From positions 4,347,544 through 4,411,543 of the forward strand of contig CAADRB010000002.1 in the NCBI GenBank assembly GCA_900708905.1: 64,000 nt of DNA, read 5' to 3'. Positions 15,401 to 28,252 of this stretch are shown here, piece after piece. Below the pieces are notes generated by a model. It was not told the origin of the DNA, did not search any database, and saw only the letters and a program-made list of their open reading frames with translations. The position numbers were made by a program, and so were the translations under genes. Source of the stretch: Hymenolepis diminuta (taxonomy: Eukaryota; Platyhelminthes; Cestoda; Cyclophyllidea; Hymenolepididae). How positions within the stretch are numbered: position 1 is the first letter of the stretch; each line of letters begins with the position of its first letter.

Positions 15401-18400
15401 CTGTATCTATTCTAGTGATTATGAAATTCGTGTTCCCTTTATTGCATCGCAATATACATCGCAATTCGACATTTCAAATTTTAAGCTAGTATATTCTTAA
15501 GTCTACGTTCTTATTTTATTTTTTTTAGGGTCCTGCTAAAACTCAAAGCTTTACATCTTGCTACATCGCTATCCAAATTACCTCATATTTGGCATATATT
15601 TAATAGAAGAATTCTTTGAAAATTCTCCTCTGAAACAGCTAAATTATTTGATAATCTCAACCATCAAAAGCATTACGTTATGAATGCCATATCAATTTAA
15701 CCTCTCCGAGATAAAACGTTATAAATATTTTCAGAGAAAGCCAGTATCTGGCTCAATAAGTAGGCGGGAGTGATTCATTCTAAACCAGTAGCTAACGATA
15801 AAAAATGCGAATGCGGTTTACCAATTGATTGAGAGTTACCAAAATGGCAAAATAACAGGGTCAATCCACACTTTATTATATATCAAACATATATCCCCAC
15901 AAAACGAGGGTAGATTCATATGATTTGATACTAAATTCATAGTTTTTTGCTTGCTAAAAGCGAATAAGTAAGGACATCTTAAAAAAACCGCTAGACCTCG
16001 ACGTAGCACTCTAGAAACATTTGCCCTTAAAAAAGTGAAAGCAATATCAAAAAGGTTGACTTGTAACTTTCAGATTTAACTCCAACCTGCCGAGGAAACG
16101 ATTTCGCACAATCTGTTTTTGTTTTAACCTCTTTTTAACGCCACTACGCATACTAAGAACATCACGCGTATCAGTTGAATGCAAAGGCGATTAACGCCTA
16201 TGACGATCCTGCAAGATTAGTCTTTAAAGTGTGCCATAAATTCATGATATAATTGGACTATTATTATTATCAAAAATTTTTTGCTCAGGATTTTGTTATT
16301 TATTTGATTTATTACCATCAAGATGCAAAATAAACCACGTTATTATTTCACAAGTATAGTCAGTTTTCATAACAGAGAAAATATTCTTAATTTAATGTTT
16401 ATGAGTTCGCTTTAAAAGGAAATATAAACAAATAGAAGTAATCATTAAAACTATTGAAACAAATGAGTAGATTTATTTACTACCCTAGAAATATTTTTGT
16501 AAGTTCAAGCACTAACAAATATTATTGAGATTTGATAAAAATTACGATTTTAGCTGCTTTATAATTAAATGAATCCGGAGGAAAGTAGATCTAAGACGCT
16601 ATCATCTTCTTAATCAAAGCATAAATGCTCTGTTATTAGTAGATGAAAAGGACGTTATTTTACTGCTTACAGGAACATGCATTTGCGTCAGAATAAATTG
16701 AGAGTGTAGGAAAAAATAACGCTAAATATGTTACAAAGATCGATTCAAATGTTTGCTCTAAACTATTAATTCAGTGTTTTAAAAACTAAAAGAGATTGAA
16801 ACGAGTGAGCTTAGAAATGTTCTGATAAGTGAATAATAAGTGTTGTAACTCAAAAGGGCATAGCTGATTCCGTTCAAGCACAGTAGATGTTTAAACATCT
16901 TCAGGTTGGCGTGTTTTTAAACGGACACAGTTATGACGCCAACTCATTTTATTTCACTAAATTCTCCAAATTATAGACTTAGCTGAAAAATATTCTAAGT
17001 GCATTGAAGATGAAAATCGGTTTATAACCGGTGGTATTTACCACTAATTTTTGAATCCCATGTAAAAATCAAACGCTTTTAGATCAAGTCAAATATGCTA
17101 TTTTTAGGCTAAATCTTCAGTAGAAATCTTCTCACTTATTCTAAATCTGTGTGCCATCATTTAGTATAAAACAAACTACAAGGAGGTGTATTTTGATAAA
17201 TAGTTAATAATAATCATTAAAGATATACACAAAAGGCAGATTCAAGTAGTTCCTCCCTCTTGCTGACTAAAGAAATAAATTTTAATGAGAAAATTTTAGA
17301 AAATGGAGGTGCAGATGTTGTAAGTATTTTTATTTTCCAAGAGTTACAAATTATAAAGTGTAATTTTGCCGTGTGGATGATAAACTATAATTTTTAATTT
17401 GGCCATCTAAATTGAAATATAATGAGGTTCATTTATCAAAAAATGTCTGCATGTTTGTGTCTATGTCGTAAAAACTTTACATTTTATGTGTTAAATGTCA
17501 GAAATGATAGACATTTGCCGTTCGTTATGATACACTAAGGCATACATGGTGTCAGGTAGGAAGTTTTAAAGTATTTAATATGATATTTATATACTTTAAA
17601 ATTGCTTACCAGCAGCGTTTGTTAGGAATTCTTTTCAAGCTGGAATTGTTTTAAAAATATAATTATTATTTTATGGTCAATGACAGAAAATTAAAACAAT
17701 TTTCATGAATAGATTGCTTATTTGTCGAAAATATTATGTTACCTGATTATCTACTAATATTAATATTACTTTAAATTCGTCTTCGGGAGACTCTAAAAAT
17801 GTATAAGAAAAAGTAAAAGCGTGTAAGAATATAAGAATTCTCTTATAATGCGGGATATTGTTACAATGACATCTCGAAGAAAAAAATTGTAAAGACAAAA
17901 CCAATTGTCATTATTTAAAAATCAGCCAATAAGCACTGAAATTTTTAGATAAAAATATGATCAGCAATTCAGGAAACAAACCCCGAATTTTGAAATTTAT
18001 AACGTGAAATGGTGAATCATCCATTAGATGGCTACTCTAAAGCTCGATTCAAGGACGCTTCTCCCTCCTCATTATATCTTCTTTAACTCCACATTTTCAC
18101 TTGCTTTTACAGTGCATATAGTGTAATTTGATATGCTTGCCAGAAACTGCCTTTTAAGATCACTGAGCGTCATTTTGAATTATTTGTTTAAAGGGTATAT
18201 AATTTTAATGGAAATGGAAAATATACACTTGTTGCTATTAATAATATTCCATTTGCATTCTATTTATGATTTATTATCTTGCACTTTCAACAATTGCTTA
18301 GAAAGATTTAATAACGTTTATAAGGAATTGTTATAAAATAAAAAATGTTTCAGGTTTAACTTTGAAAATTAAAATGCAAAACCTAGGTTTTTAAGTTGCA

Positions 18401-18447
18401 GAAATAACATAAAGTTCATAGAGACGGCTTGTTTTCATTTTCAAATG
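418..18447. other. AT-rich gene-poor DNA, nothing recognised
   Basis: A long stretch of strongly AT-rich sequence. Open frames are short (about 60-75 codons), hydrophobic or lysine/isoleucine-rich, and not linked by plausible splice sites into any family I know. No tRNA, rRNA or transposase could be seen. Small features include a 7-bp inverted repeat around a run of A at about 7112-7130 and an imperfect (CATATA)-type run at about 8040-8072. I cannot exclude non-coding RNA genes or distal enhancers. Confidence 0.6.
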
Positions 18448-18462
18448 TATATATATATATAT
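18448..18462. repeat. (TA)n microsatellite
   Basis: An uninterrupted alternating TA run of 15 bases, flanked by TG and GTATAT. It is a simple repeat with no other sign of function. Confidence 0.85.
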
Positions 18463-21400
18463 GTATATCATTGCTGACGAAGAATATCGGCAGGATCGTC
18501 GATGGTGGATTTTCAATGCAAAAAAGAATATGACTCCAAGAATCTGATTGTTTTGCATTAGTAAATGCAACTTGATCAGAAAAAAGTATTAACAAACAAC
18601 ACATAACCAATATTGGTAACTGACCCTGAGTAACCACAACTGCTAGCTTAAAATTTTAACCATCTCGTTTCTGCTATTTTAAGACTCTAAGCTACTCATT
18701 TTCATATAAAATCATTTTGTCTTATCAGTCATTGGAGTATATAGCAAATTAGAGTGACACTACCAACTGCCATGAGTTAAATGAGTGTACTCGATGCATT
18801 CCAAAGGACTAATTGTGTAATCTGAATTTTGGATCGGGAACTATGTAATAGGTAAACACTATACAGTCTTAATCCAAAAAACGAATGAATTAAGATCATC
18901 TTAATACCCTGACGTTGCTCTCTCCGTCATTTTGATCCTCTTTCCATTATCATCTGTTGGAGTTTGTTAACTGATTTTAGTTACTTCCCATAAATAAAAA
19001 TTTTATAATCTTGTTATTAATAAACCTGTTTCACTAAAATTCATCTGAAAAATATTTTTTTATTTTCTCTAAAGTAGCTAAAAATTAGCTACAGATTTTA
19101 CTTTTTATTAGTTTAATATGAGTGAGGTTATGTAAGTTACCTCATATTGTCTAACATAATTCCTCTATATTAGCAGTTTCTGTTAGTAACAAATTTCATG
19201 GTTAGTTAATTTATCAACAAGATTCATCCGTTGTAGGCATAAACTTTTAATAGTTTGAGTCAACAAATTTTCACTGGCTAACAGCGAGTGATTGTCTTAT
19301 TCTACGAATTAAAATTTCGAGTGCAGTACAAAAAACTTGTGCAGCAACAATAGAATTTCGAGACGGCAGGAACAGGGATCGACAATGGAGAAAAATTCAC
19401 TGGTGAACATCAATGCAAGTTTAAGATGCGAATACAGATGAAAAGAGAAAAAGAAAAGAACGAATTTTGAGGTTCCAAAGTGTAATAATATGGGAAGACA
19501 AGCAAAGCCATCGCAAGGCATCAGCGAATGAAAATCGGTAATCGACACCAAGGGATAAGTTTTAAGATTCAATTTGGGATTTACTGAAGCATTATCAAGT
19601 ATACATAGTGTCACATAAAGCAATACAAAATAAAAGTATGAAAAGTTATCTTTGACACTCATTGAGACCTCGAAAATCGGAACTTTAGAAAATGGAAAAT
19701 GTGCAATTATGTTGTAACCATTTAGTGTTATTTACACAAAGTGAACCTAAAGGACACATTAATGAGGACTTGTATGCTTGCTAATCCTTAATTTCTATTA
19801 AATTCTATCCACAATATCTCTTAAGGATTGTCTAATTATTTTCACTGTTTATTTATTTCAACTTTCGCGGTAATGTTAAATCATTTTTATTAACAAAAGC
19901 TTTCTAATTTAATTCCGGCCAACAGTTCTAAAATATCTACAAGAGTGGAGTATAGAGGAAAATATGAGCTTAAAAATAATAAATTTATGAAACGATATTC
20001 AATTTTCTCTGTACATGGTGATTATCAGTTTGAATTAACAATTCAATAATTAAAACTTATTTTTATTAAAAGAGTAAAGAAAACACAAAACCAAATATTA
20101 GTATCATTATAGGAAGAATTTAATAATTCATATTTGCTCATGATAATATCATCATACAAACTATCAAAGAAGTAAAATGGAACGAGTTTTCTACTGCTTG
20201 TGAGTGATCAGAAAAAATATTAATCCCATATATTATACTAGAACGATTCAGATGGTGTTTCATTTGATGTGCAATAAATTTCAGGCTGGTGATTTTATTT
20301 TGTAATTTTTATACTTTTCAGGGCTGGTTAAATAGTCATATAAAGATCCCATCAAGAGAGATCAAGTGAAATAATTTAAAGTGTTTGCTTAATTAATAAA
20401 ATGTTAACAAATTTTATTAGAATTTAATCAGTTTGAGTGAACATAATCCACGGGGCTCCGCTAATTAATTGTTCAGCTATCTCCTCTCCGCTATGTTTAG
20501 ACTGTGAGCTATTGAAAATTACATAAAATCGATCTTTTTCTTATCTGTTGGAAGAAAAATTGAATTTAGGTGGCAAGATAGAGTATCAATACTAAACAAT
20601 AGGTGAACGAGCACTCGACATAAAAAAACGACATAAAACGGATGAATTAAGAAATTTTTATTTGAAACGTGAATCATAAATTGAGTGAATACTCAACAAC
20701 TCAATTCCAAAGATCAACCAAATTAAGCCTCTTTGATACCTTAATCTTCGTTTCAGTATCTTTTCCATCCAATCCCCTTTATTGTTTGTAGAAATTTGTC
20801 AATCGATTCAGTTTCTTCTAGCAGTTAAAAACTACGAAATTTTTCACTGCTATAGGCCGAACTTTTGCAAATAATTCCTTTTACCCTAAACAGTTTGTTT
20901 CATAACTGCGATTTATACTAATAATACTTTTGAAGAAAATGATTTCGTTCGCAAATGGGTGAGTTTAACACTCTCAGACACACTTTCAGACATTTAAGGA
21001 ACTTTATGTCAGCTATAAAATGGAAAATATTTAAGGTTTTTGCAATCGTCTAGATCTAACTTGACTCCCGATTTCTCTGGAAAAAATATCTCGTTAGCTG
21101 TTAACAGTATAATAATTTAATTCCCAAACCTTTTAGGGAAGTGTATTTCACTGCTCATATTGAGCAGCACCATTGAGAAATTCAAATTTCACCGCCCTCT
21201 TTAAAAGCCAAACCCAATCAGTGTATTTTCGCATTCAGCTTCATATGCATTAACTTCAAGACCTCCAATTTTGCACCCGATTACATCTATTACAGCACTG
21301 TTTATTTCATTTTATTCTAGATTGATAATCAAAAGAAGGATAGTCGATTGCTCTATTGTTCTTAGAAGAAATAATAATTATTTTCAATCGCTCCAAATAA

Positions 21401-23942
21401 TAATATTATTTCCTTCTTAATTCCCCGGTGATAGATAACACTTTGCAATTATGCTTATTTGTTTAAGCCCATGGCGATTGAGTTTACTTTCGTTATTAAA
21501 CATGTGTTTGCCGTAAGGTGCTCCGTGTCCTACTTTGGGCTATTGGCCTCTGTGTTAGGCTGTTATATTACTAAGTTCTCTTGATTGGTTTGCTCTGCGA
21601 GATCGCTACTGAGATTTCTACACTGTTACCTCATTACAATTACGATCTCCGCTAACGTAAAAATAGGAATATGTATCAAACGATAAGACACTTTCTCACA
21701 CATAATCTAACTGTGATGGGGCGAAAAATGAACACAATACTGTAGACAAAGCAAACAATTTCAGGATTGAAATTCATAGCTTCAAATTCCCTACCTCTTC
21801 TCCTAAAAGGTTAAGACTCTCTCTGAACTGCACTTACTCTCCTATTTGTTTTACTACTGCCTAAAAATAAGATGTATTTTGCTTTGCCAAAAAAATTTGG
21901 CAATAAATATAATTGAGAGAAAAGTTATTAGGGTAAAAATGAAATTTGAATATACTCATTACTGAAAGCCATTTGAAATATCATAGAGCTTGCACCGATT
22001 TACTTCTGAAAGAACGAAAATGAGTCATCCAGTAGGTTTTGATAAAAATATTAGCTTGATTTTTATCAGAAATTGCTAATATTATTTAAAGAGAGACAAG
22101 ACATACAATTTCGAATATTTTAAAATTGCATTTATTTGTTTAAGCGGGGATTGCACCTGTCTCTTAAAAGTTCATTTATTTAGCAGAATTCAATAAAAAA
22201 CCATGTTCGGAATGAAGTAATTGCAGTATTTTATTTTCGTTGAAAATATACAAAAATACCGAGAAAAAACTTACGTACCTATCTAATCTTTTGGTTAAGA
22301 TAAATATGCCTACGTGTTTGTAAATAATATTTCTTATCTTCATCTGTTAGATGCAGCTCAAAAAAATAGGGTATTTATTTAAATACATAACAAGCAAGAT
22401 TGAAGGATTTCAATTCAAAAATGTTATGCATACTAAGCCCAATGGTCTAGTTGAAGATTAAGGGAACTCCGTTTCGATCTGCTATGTTAACCCCTTGCAT
22501 ATTCTTATCACACTTCTGCCTGTGTCGAATACAAGTAAATAATATGTTATATTTGACGATCCAGCTAATAACAATTACTATGTCTGTAAACAAAAATCTT
22601 TTGAGATCGGGTAAATTTGAGTATATGTTTTTACTACCATCAGATGAGAGTAAACTGATTTCTGCAGAGCAAAAACATGAAAATACAAGCGAATATAAGT
22701 GTTTGCTATTGAGAACCAATGTCTGTAATACTCACTTAGATTTTATTGAACGGAACGCCTCTAAATTTTCAGGCCGTGAGAACTTTACGGGCATCTCAAT
22801 TGGAAACTGGATTATGTAAAAATCAGATTTCAGGATAAAGATCCCAAATCATCTAGTCCTTTTTTGCTTCCCCGAGGATAAATTAACATCAGAAGATTAA
22901 ACAACATCTGCTCCAACCGTATTCTCGAGGAGATATTTTTATCCAATAAATCTAATGGTAATTTTTTTCGAATATCCATTATGATGCTTTAAATTTATAT
23001 TAATTTCTGTTATTACTTATTTAATCAGTTACAGAAAATTTATTATTTACGTCTGCTAATAATATGCTAATACATTTCAAAATTTTAAACTCATTTTTAT
23101 AATGAAATGTGCACATGGACCACTACTCTTGTAAAAACTTTTTGAATATAATTTTATTTTTCCATTAAAGCATTTGATATTTTTCATTTATGTTTTTCAT
23201 CAACTTGAACGTCAAGATACTGAAAAGCATCTGTGAGAGGAGAGCAAGAAACTTTCAGAATTGACAGTCCACATATAGAGAAGACAAAAATGTTTTATTT
23301 TATTCTTCTCTTAAAGTATTTTTTAATTATATATTTTCCAATCACTTAAATAAAACGAAGCCCATAAAAATGTAGTGGTTTTTTCATGAATGAAAACAGT
23401 AGCATATAAAGGCGCCAAATCCGGGAAAATTATATCGATTTATTTTTTTAAATAAAGATATATCTGCTATTATGCATGAACACTGGCTTTTAAATTACTT
23501 CATAATGGCTAATATATACTATTTATATTGTTATTTTGTTACTATTTGACGTTATTAAAAATACAAAAAAAATATTAGAAGTGGTTAAAAAAGGAAGTAT
23601 CAATCACTTCTCATTTTTTATTTATCGGATGCCTATTTTAATATAATTATTTCAAATTCGAGACATCAAAATGAAACGAGGAGAAAATGCTTCCATTAAT
23701 GCAATGGAAGGAACGTCAAAATACGCAAAATAACTAAAATGGCAAATTCATGATTACCCATGTTAGACAGAGTTCTTTTACTCATTAACCCGCATACGTT
23801 TAGAGCCATTTATTAAATAAGAGACAAATAAGTTTAATGGATTTGAAAAAAGTTAATGAACTTGAAGGATAACTCTCTATGCATTTCCAGAATTACCTTT
23901 TATTCGCATTCCCCACGATAATACCTCAGTTTTTCCGCCCAC
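18463..23942. other. AT-rich gene-poor DNA
   Basis: No supported gene. The longest open frames (19309-19662 minus, 117 codons; 22451-22819 plus, 122 codons, overlapped by an antisense frame) are near the length expected by chance in DNA this AT-rich and have no recognisable domain. The 117-codon frame has a hydrophobic start that could mimic a signal peptide, but also repeated hydrophobic stretches typical of translated AT-rich DNA. Confidence 0.5.
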
Positions 23943-24094
23943 NAAGTTGGAGCGACCTCATTTATGTCCCTATGACGCATAATCCCTGTCTGACATGTCT
24001 AAACGCGTCCACCGATTTCCCCTCTTTTCTATAACCGCCTCGCTTCACTTAAAAGGCACATCTGCGCTCATGCTCTGGCGTGGCCTTACCCAAG

Positions 24095-24107
24095 TGACTC
24101 ATATAAA
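24095..24107 (+). promoter_or_regulatory. Candidate Pol II core promoter: AP-1-like site abutting a TATA box
   Basis: The heptamer TGACTCA (24095-24101, the AP-1 consensus) runs directly into TATAAA (24102-24107). Both lie in a patch (about 23970-24260) that is clearly GC-richer than its surroundings. About 25-35 bp downstream is a CA-rich stretch where transcription could start, followed by a C/T-rich segment that could be a 5' untranslated leader. No coding exon can be tied to it; the next supported gene on this strand starts at 40392. Both motifs are short, so chance is a real alternative. Confidence 0.35.
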
Positions 24108-24190
24108 GCTACCCTTGTTTTTCCAGACAACACACACTGGTCAGTGCGGACTCCTACGCTTCCTGTTCATCTCCTCTCTTCCTCAGCACG

Positions 24191-24215
24191 CTCCCCTCTC
24201 TTTCTCTCTCTCTCT
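24191..24215. repeat. C/T-rich run with (CT)n core
   Basis: A pyrimidine-only tract with an alternating CT core, about 85 bp downstream of the candidate TATA box. It is either a simple repeat or a pyrimidine-rich leader. Confidence 0.7.
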
Positions 24216-25781
24216 GTTACTCATTTGTTAGCTGCAAACCGTTGGTTGTTATCTAACTCCAACGAACTCTTAAAAAACCAAAATCAAAATATTAATAAAC
24301 AGTTATTGGCTTCTGATTCTTTTAATTTCAGAATACCCGTCTAAATTTATTTTCACAACTGAACTGCTTAAAATTGTAGAATTAAAAGCTAATCCAATAG
24401 GTTTGGCTCTGACCTATTTATATTAATTGATTATTGACTCAAAAAATATAATATTATTATGGTAATATAATATGTTCTTTCAGACTCCTTTAATTCTAAA
24501 GGCATTACATGTGTTTCCAGGAGATTGGATATTTTAACTTTACTTTTAACGTTACACTTTGATCACATCGAAACCTAATACTCTTGTTTCAGAAGTCAGT
24601 TGGTAATTAACTTTCGTGAATATTGGCATACAAATTGAAATTTCAAATTTATTTGTAATCATGCTTATTCCATAATAACCTCTGTGGAGTACTGCGCAGT
24701 GCGTGCAATACTTCAGAAGACCCAAATGGCTTCATGTAATTATTTTTCAAAGAAGTACATGGGCACATGTGGGACCCAGCTTATTACAAATATTTATTCA
24801 CTTTTTATGTTATTCTTGTTCAAAACGTTCATTAAGTCATTCATTTCTCTGGAATTCTATTCCATGGATATGGTATTCTGTTAATTCCTACATTCCTATT
24901 AGCAGGGCTTAGTGGAGGAAATTCTCAGTAATTCTCTTCACCCCCAGTAAAATTCAGAATGGGACATACATCAACTTTGCAGTGAAAAACTGTCTTTTTC
25001 TTCGTATTTGTTTTTAAAGAACTCCTACAATAGCCAATGTTCTTATGTAAAAAGAAATTTATGACTAACAATTTAAGTTCCATTAGAAATACAAGACGTT
25101 GACATCATGATAATAAAAGAATACTGTTCGGTTACATATCATATATTATATTTTTAAATAAACCATCATAAACGAAAAAAATACTGCCCATGACGTTACA
25201 AAGATTTGATTTTTTGGAACTGTTGCCATTAAAAAGTTAGCAAGAAATGGCGAGAAAAATGTTGACCACATGTTCCTTGCTTAATCCCGTCTGAATATAA
25301 CAACTTAGTCTTGGCCGCTACTTGTAAAAATAGAATCGAATTCAACTATTTGAAAACGGAATTTCTAGATTCATAATTAGTTCGTCATTGCTAGGATGCA
25401 ACAAAAAGACGTTTCACCAACAGAAAGCTAGCTATGATGACAGAAATATGACTTGTAAGAACGAGTGTCTCAAGCCTTAATATTTAATTAGTGCATCAAC
25501 TTACAACTCAAACTAAAACAGCTTTGTTTTTGTATTTATGTTTAAATCAGGTCCGAATTTAAATGTATTTTATTCACCATTGTCTGTCTAACGTTGTCTA
25601 TCTATTTATATTAAATCTGCTTATTTAATTGATTTTTCATATAAAATTAAAAGAAGAATGATTAAAAAAGAATATATTTGTATCATTTGTTTATTAAAAA
25701 ATCATACTTCAACAATGAAAAAACTACCGCTCAGTCTATATTACTATAGATTTTTTATTAGAAAGTTGGGACGCATCAAAT
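24216..25781. other. No gene seen
   Basis: AT-rich DNA between the promoter-like patch and the first mariner copy. Two overlapping 66-69 codon frames near 24.7-24.9 kb have no recognisable content and are probably chance. Confidence 0.5.
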
Positions 25782-26766
25782 TATAGAGGGTGCGTGAGGC
25801 AATTAAGGACATCTACGCACTTTAGTAAAACAGATAATGAGACTGTTAATGGTTAAAACTTACGATTTCTTATAAGAATACAAATAAGCATTATACCATT
25901 GACCTAGGTTTCATCCTATGTATCTTCCTCCGGCTTCTGACACCCATTCAATTCGAGTCTGAAAGCAACTGCAAGCTTCAATCAGGTGGTCTTTACTCAT
26001 GTCCTCCATTCCTCGAGCTATTGTTTCCATGAGGGAGGAGGATCTGGTGTTATGAGGATACCTATTAACTTCCTTTTCAAGCACGCTCCACTCCACACGT
26101 AATAATCGAAAGGATTAAGGCCATAAGTTCAGTGTGACATGATGATGAAATTTCTGGACCATCCATCCAATCCTGGGCTTTGAGAGCATCATGAGATGGA
26201 ACCGAATCTTGTTGGAAGACATAGGGTCTTCCTTTATTGGCTACGCTGTCTATCCAAGGCGGCTTAACAACAATGGTTTGAAGAGTCTTAACATGGGCAT
26301 TTGCGTTTACCTTAAGGCACAGTGGAAAAAATCGGGGAGCCATGATGTGCCCTTCACTACTAACAACACCAAAAACCACCACTGTTACTGGAAACTTCGT
26401 GCGTATAACAGCTGGAACTTCAGTGGGGTCCCCTCGCATATAGCCAACTACTTATCATTTCTTCGATTGACATTTACATCCTGATGGAAGTTTTTTGGTT
26501 GGAGAAAAATCAAGGACATCCCTGTTCATCTGGATGCTCCGATTTGTTTTAGAGTCCTATTGCAAGCACTAAACGATTCTCTTGAGTTGTTTTGTCTACG
26601 TAAATTGATCTCGCCTAAGAACGTATGACTAGTATCTGAGGTCTTGATGAAGATTATTTCTTATTCTCCCTTCAGACACCTGAAGATCTTTGGCAAGATG
26701 TCGCATTGAGTTCCTAGGATTTTTGTTCATTATGTCATGCACTCTTCACACAATCTCAGGCGTTCT
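25782..26766 (-). mobile_element. Mariner-like element, 5'-truncated copy (left inverted arm)
   Basis: This is the reverse complement of the 3' 985 bp of the full element at 28253-29536. It keeps the 3' terminal end, where the terminal CAGGGTG has become GAGGGTG, and the C-terminal two thirds of the transposase pseudogene. It lacks the first roughly 300 bp, including the 5' terminal repeat, which is replaced by unrelated sequence from 26767 on. Compared with the other copy there are no indels. The seven substitutions I find are at 25786, 25794 and 25805 and within about 26747-26763; everything between appears identical. The copy cannot be mobile because it lacks one end and a working transposase. 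Confidence 0.9.
25911..26766 (-). pseudogene. Mariner transposase remnant (left copy)
   Basis: Translated in pieces on the minus strand, this gives recognisable mariner transposase segments: RVHDIMNKNPRNSMRHLAKD (end of the DNA-binding part), the catalytic-core stretch ending PYVFQQDSVPSHDAL, and the tail WSVLEKEVNRYPHN through the stop. It is broken by stops at 26746-26748 (TGA) and 26448-26450 (TAG, where the family usually has Trp) and by frameshifts, one of them in the region of the third catalytic acidic residue. The same lesions occur in the right copy. No functional product is expected. Confidence 0.9.
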
Positions 26767-26811
26767 TAACCACCTGATAATGTTGAAAAATTCTTCAATA
26801 TTATTATCGTC

Positions 26812-26985
26812 CTATAATGATGGAGGACCAACAAAGCAAAGCTCACAGCTGACCATTGCCTGCATGTTTTCCCTTAGTAGCACATCATTCTTGTCGATAT
26901 GCAGACGAACACTGCTTCTAATAACTTGACGGCTATTTAAGACAAAATCTACAACTAATGTTTTAATGTTTTGGTCTCCAAACAT
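26812..26985 (-). CDS. Unrecognised 57-codon open frame next to the truncated mariner
   Basis: This small minus-strand frame starts MFGDQNIKTLVVDF, has a polar, leucine-spaced middle (VRLHIDKNDVLLRENMQ) and ends CELCFVGPPSL. It lies immediately inside the broken 5' edge of the left mariner copy; after its TAG the frame reopens and runs into the transposase remnant. Its amino-acid mix looks more protein-like than other short frames nearby. It may be a captured gene or transposon fragment, or chance. I do not recognise a family. Confidence 0.2.
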   Translation of the reverse strand: MFGDQNIKTLVVDFVLNSRQVIRSSVRLHIDKNDVLLRENMQAMVSCELCFVGPPSL

Positions 26986-28250
26986 CTATTGCATGAAGAA
27001 GACTTGCAATGATATATGATTTTGTTTTATGATTAAATTCTCTTGAGTAGCTACATTTAAATCGCATCTCTCCCTGGCTCTAAGTTAACTGTAGCTTAGA
27101 GATACCTAGTTTTGCAAAACCTAAGCATTCCAGAATTGAATTTTTTTTACTTTACGAAGCTTTCCCAAAAATAAACATGTTCTATTTGATAAAAGATGTG
27201 GCTGATTTTATTAGTTATATCTCGTCAAACTTTAGTGACTTTAAATGGCGTAATGTCTATATGACTATTATTATTATTATAATAGTCGTTCTACTTCTAT
27301 AAGAATTTCGGAATTCGGAGAAAAGACAGTTGCATAGATTTTCATAATCTTCTGAAATGTTTAACCTTCAGAGATTACTAAGCAAAGGTATAAGTAAACA
27401 TATCTACTGGGATCATTGATCACTCAGGATAAAGATAATTGGTATGGAAATTGTTTTAAAGGAACTTGTTGGGTTGATAATCCTAAAGGAAAATGCATTT
27501 TGAAATAAATTAATACACACTGATTTAGAATGAAGAATAGTCAACAAATATGTTTGGGAAACCACAGTCACCAATAACAAGACGAAAATAAGGTGCAAAA
27601 TATGCAAATCAAGTCAAATAAAAAATTCACTGGCTCCCAAAGCATTTTTATTGATTATTCTTCGTTTTCTTTTTAGAAACAATGTATATGGGAAGCATTA
27701 TGCCTGATTTATAGGAATCAATTTAAATCAAATTTATTTTACACTGAATGTTGTATGAAAGTTTAATTTAAAGGTCAATGTCTAGAAGTGAGTTCAACTC
27801 CCTGCGTTATTTTGCCACTCATTTGCATGAATATAATATTAAATCACAAAAAAATTCATTAAAATTTCATTATGGGGCGGAGCACATTCATTTTGACAGG
27901 GTATAACTTGCGCGTTTATTTCATCCTCAGATAAAACATTGCATAGGAAGTTAAGTTGTACTTTCAAATAAACATAGGATAATACAAAGATCAACTACAC
28001 GATCATCATCTCCTAGAACTAGAAGCGTAAACACATCTAGGGTTTAGATAGTGATAATAATCATTAAGATGTAATTTGATACCTTAAAGTCAAACATTCA
28101 TCTTAAACCGTAAAAACCTATCACCGTATCCCATATTCGAATGCTTTGTAAAATTGAAGGTCAGTTAATTTTAAAAATTATCACTTGGGCAACTGGTGAT
28201 TTGAATATTCATTCGCATTTCCAATTATGATAAAATATTCACATCTAAAA
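26986..28250. other. Spacer between the inverted mariner arms
   Basis: No supported gene. It contains a 9-bp inverted repeat with an ATT-rich centre at 27263-27287 (GACTATTAT and its complement). A 64-codon hydrophobic minus-strand frame at 27413-27607 is probably chance. If the region were transcribed, this spacer together with the 5' part of the right element would be the loop of a long hairpin. Confidence 0.5.
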
Positions 28251-28252
28251 TA

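Noticed and set aside
19309..19662. 117-codon minus-strand frame with hydrophobic start
   Set aside because: About the longest frame expected by chance in DNA this AT-rich; no domain, splice or poly(A) context.
22447..22819. Overlapping 122-codon (+) and 90-codon (-) frames
   Set aside because: Mutually antisense, no recognisable family, no supporting signals.
26191..26484. 97-codon frame on the plus strand (and its twin at 28838-29131 minus)
   Set aside because: Antisense shadow of the mariner transposase pseudogene; the two are identical only because the arms are.
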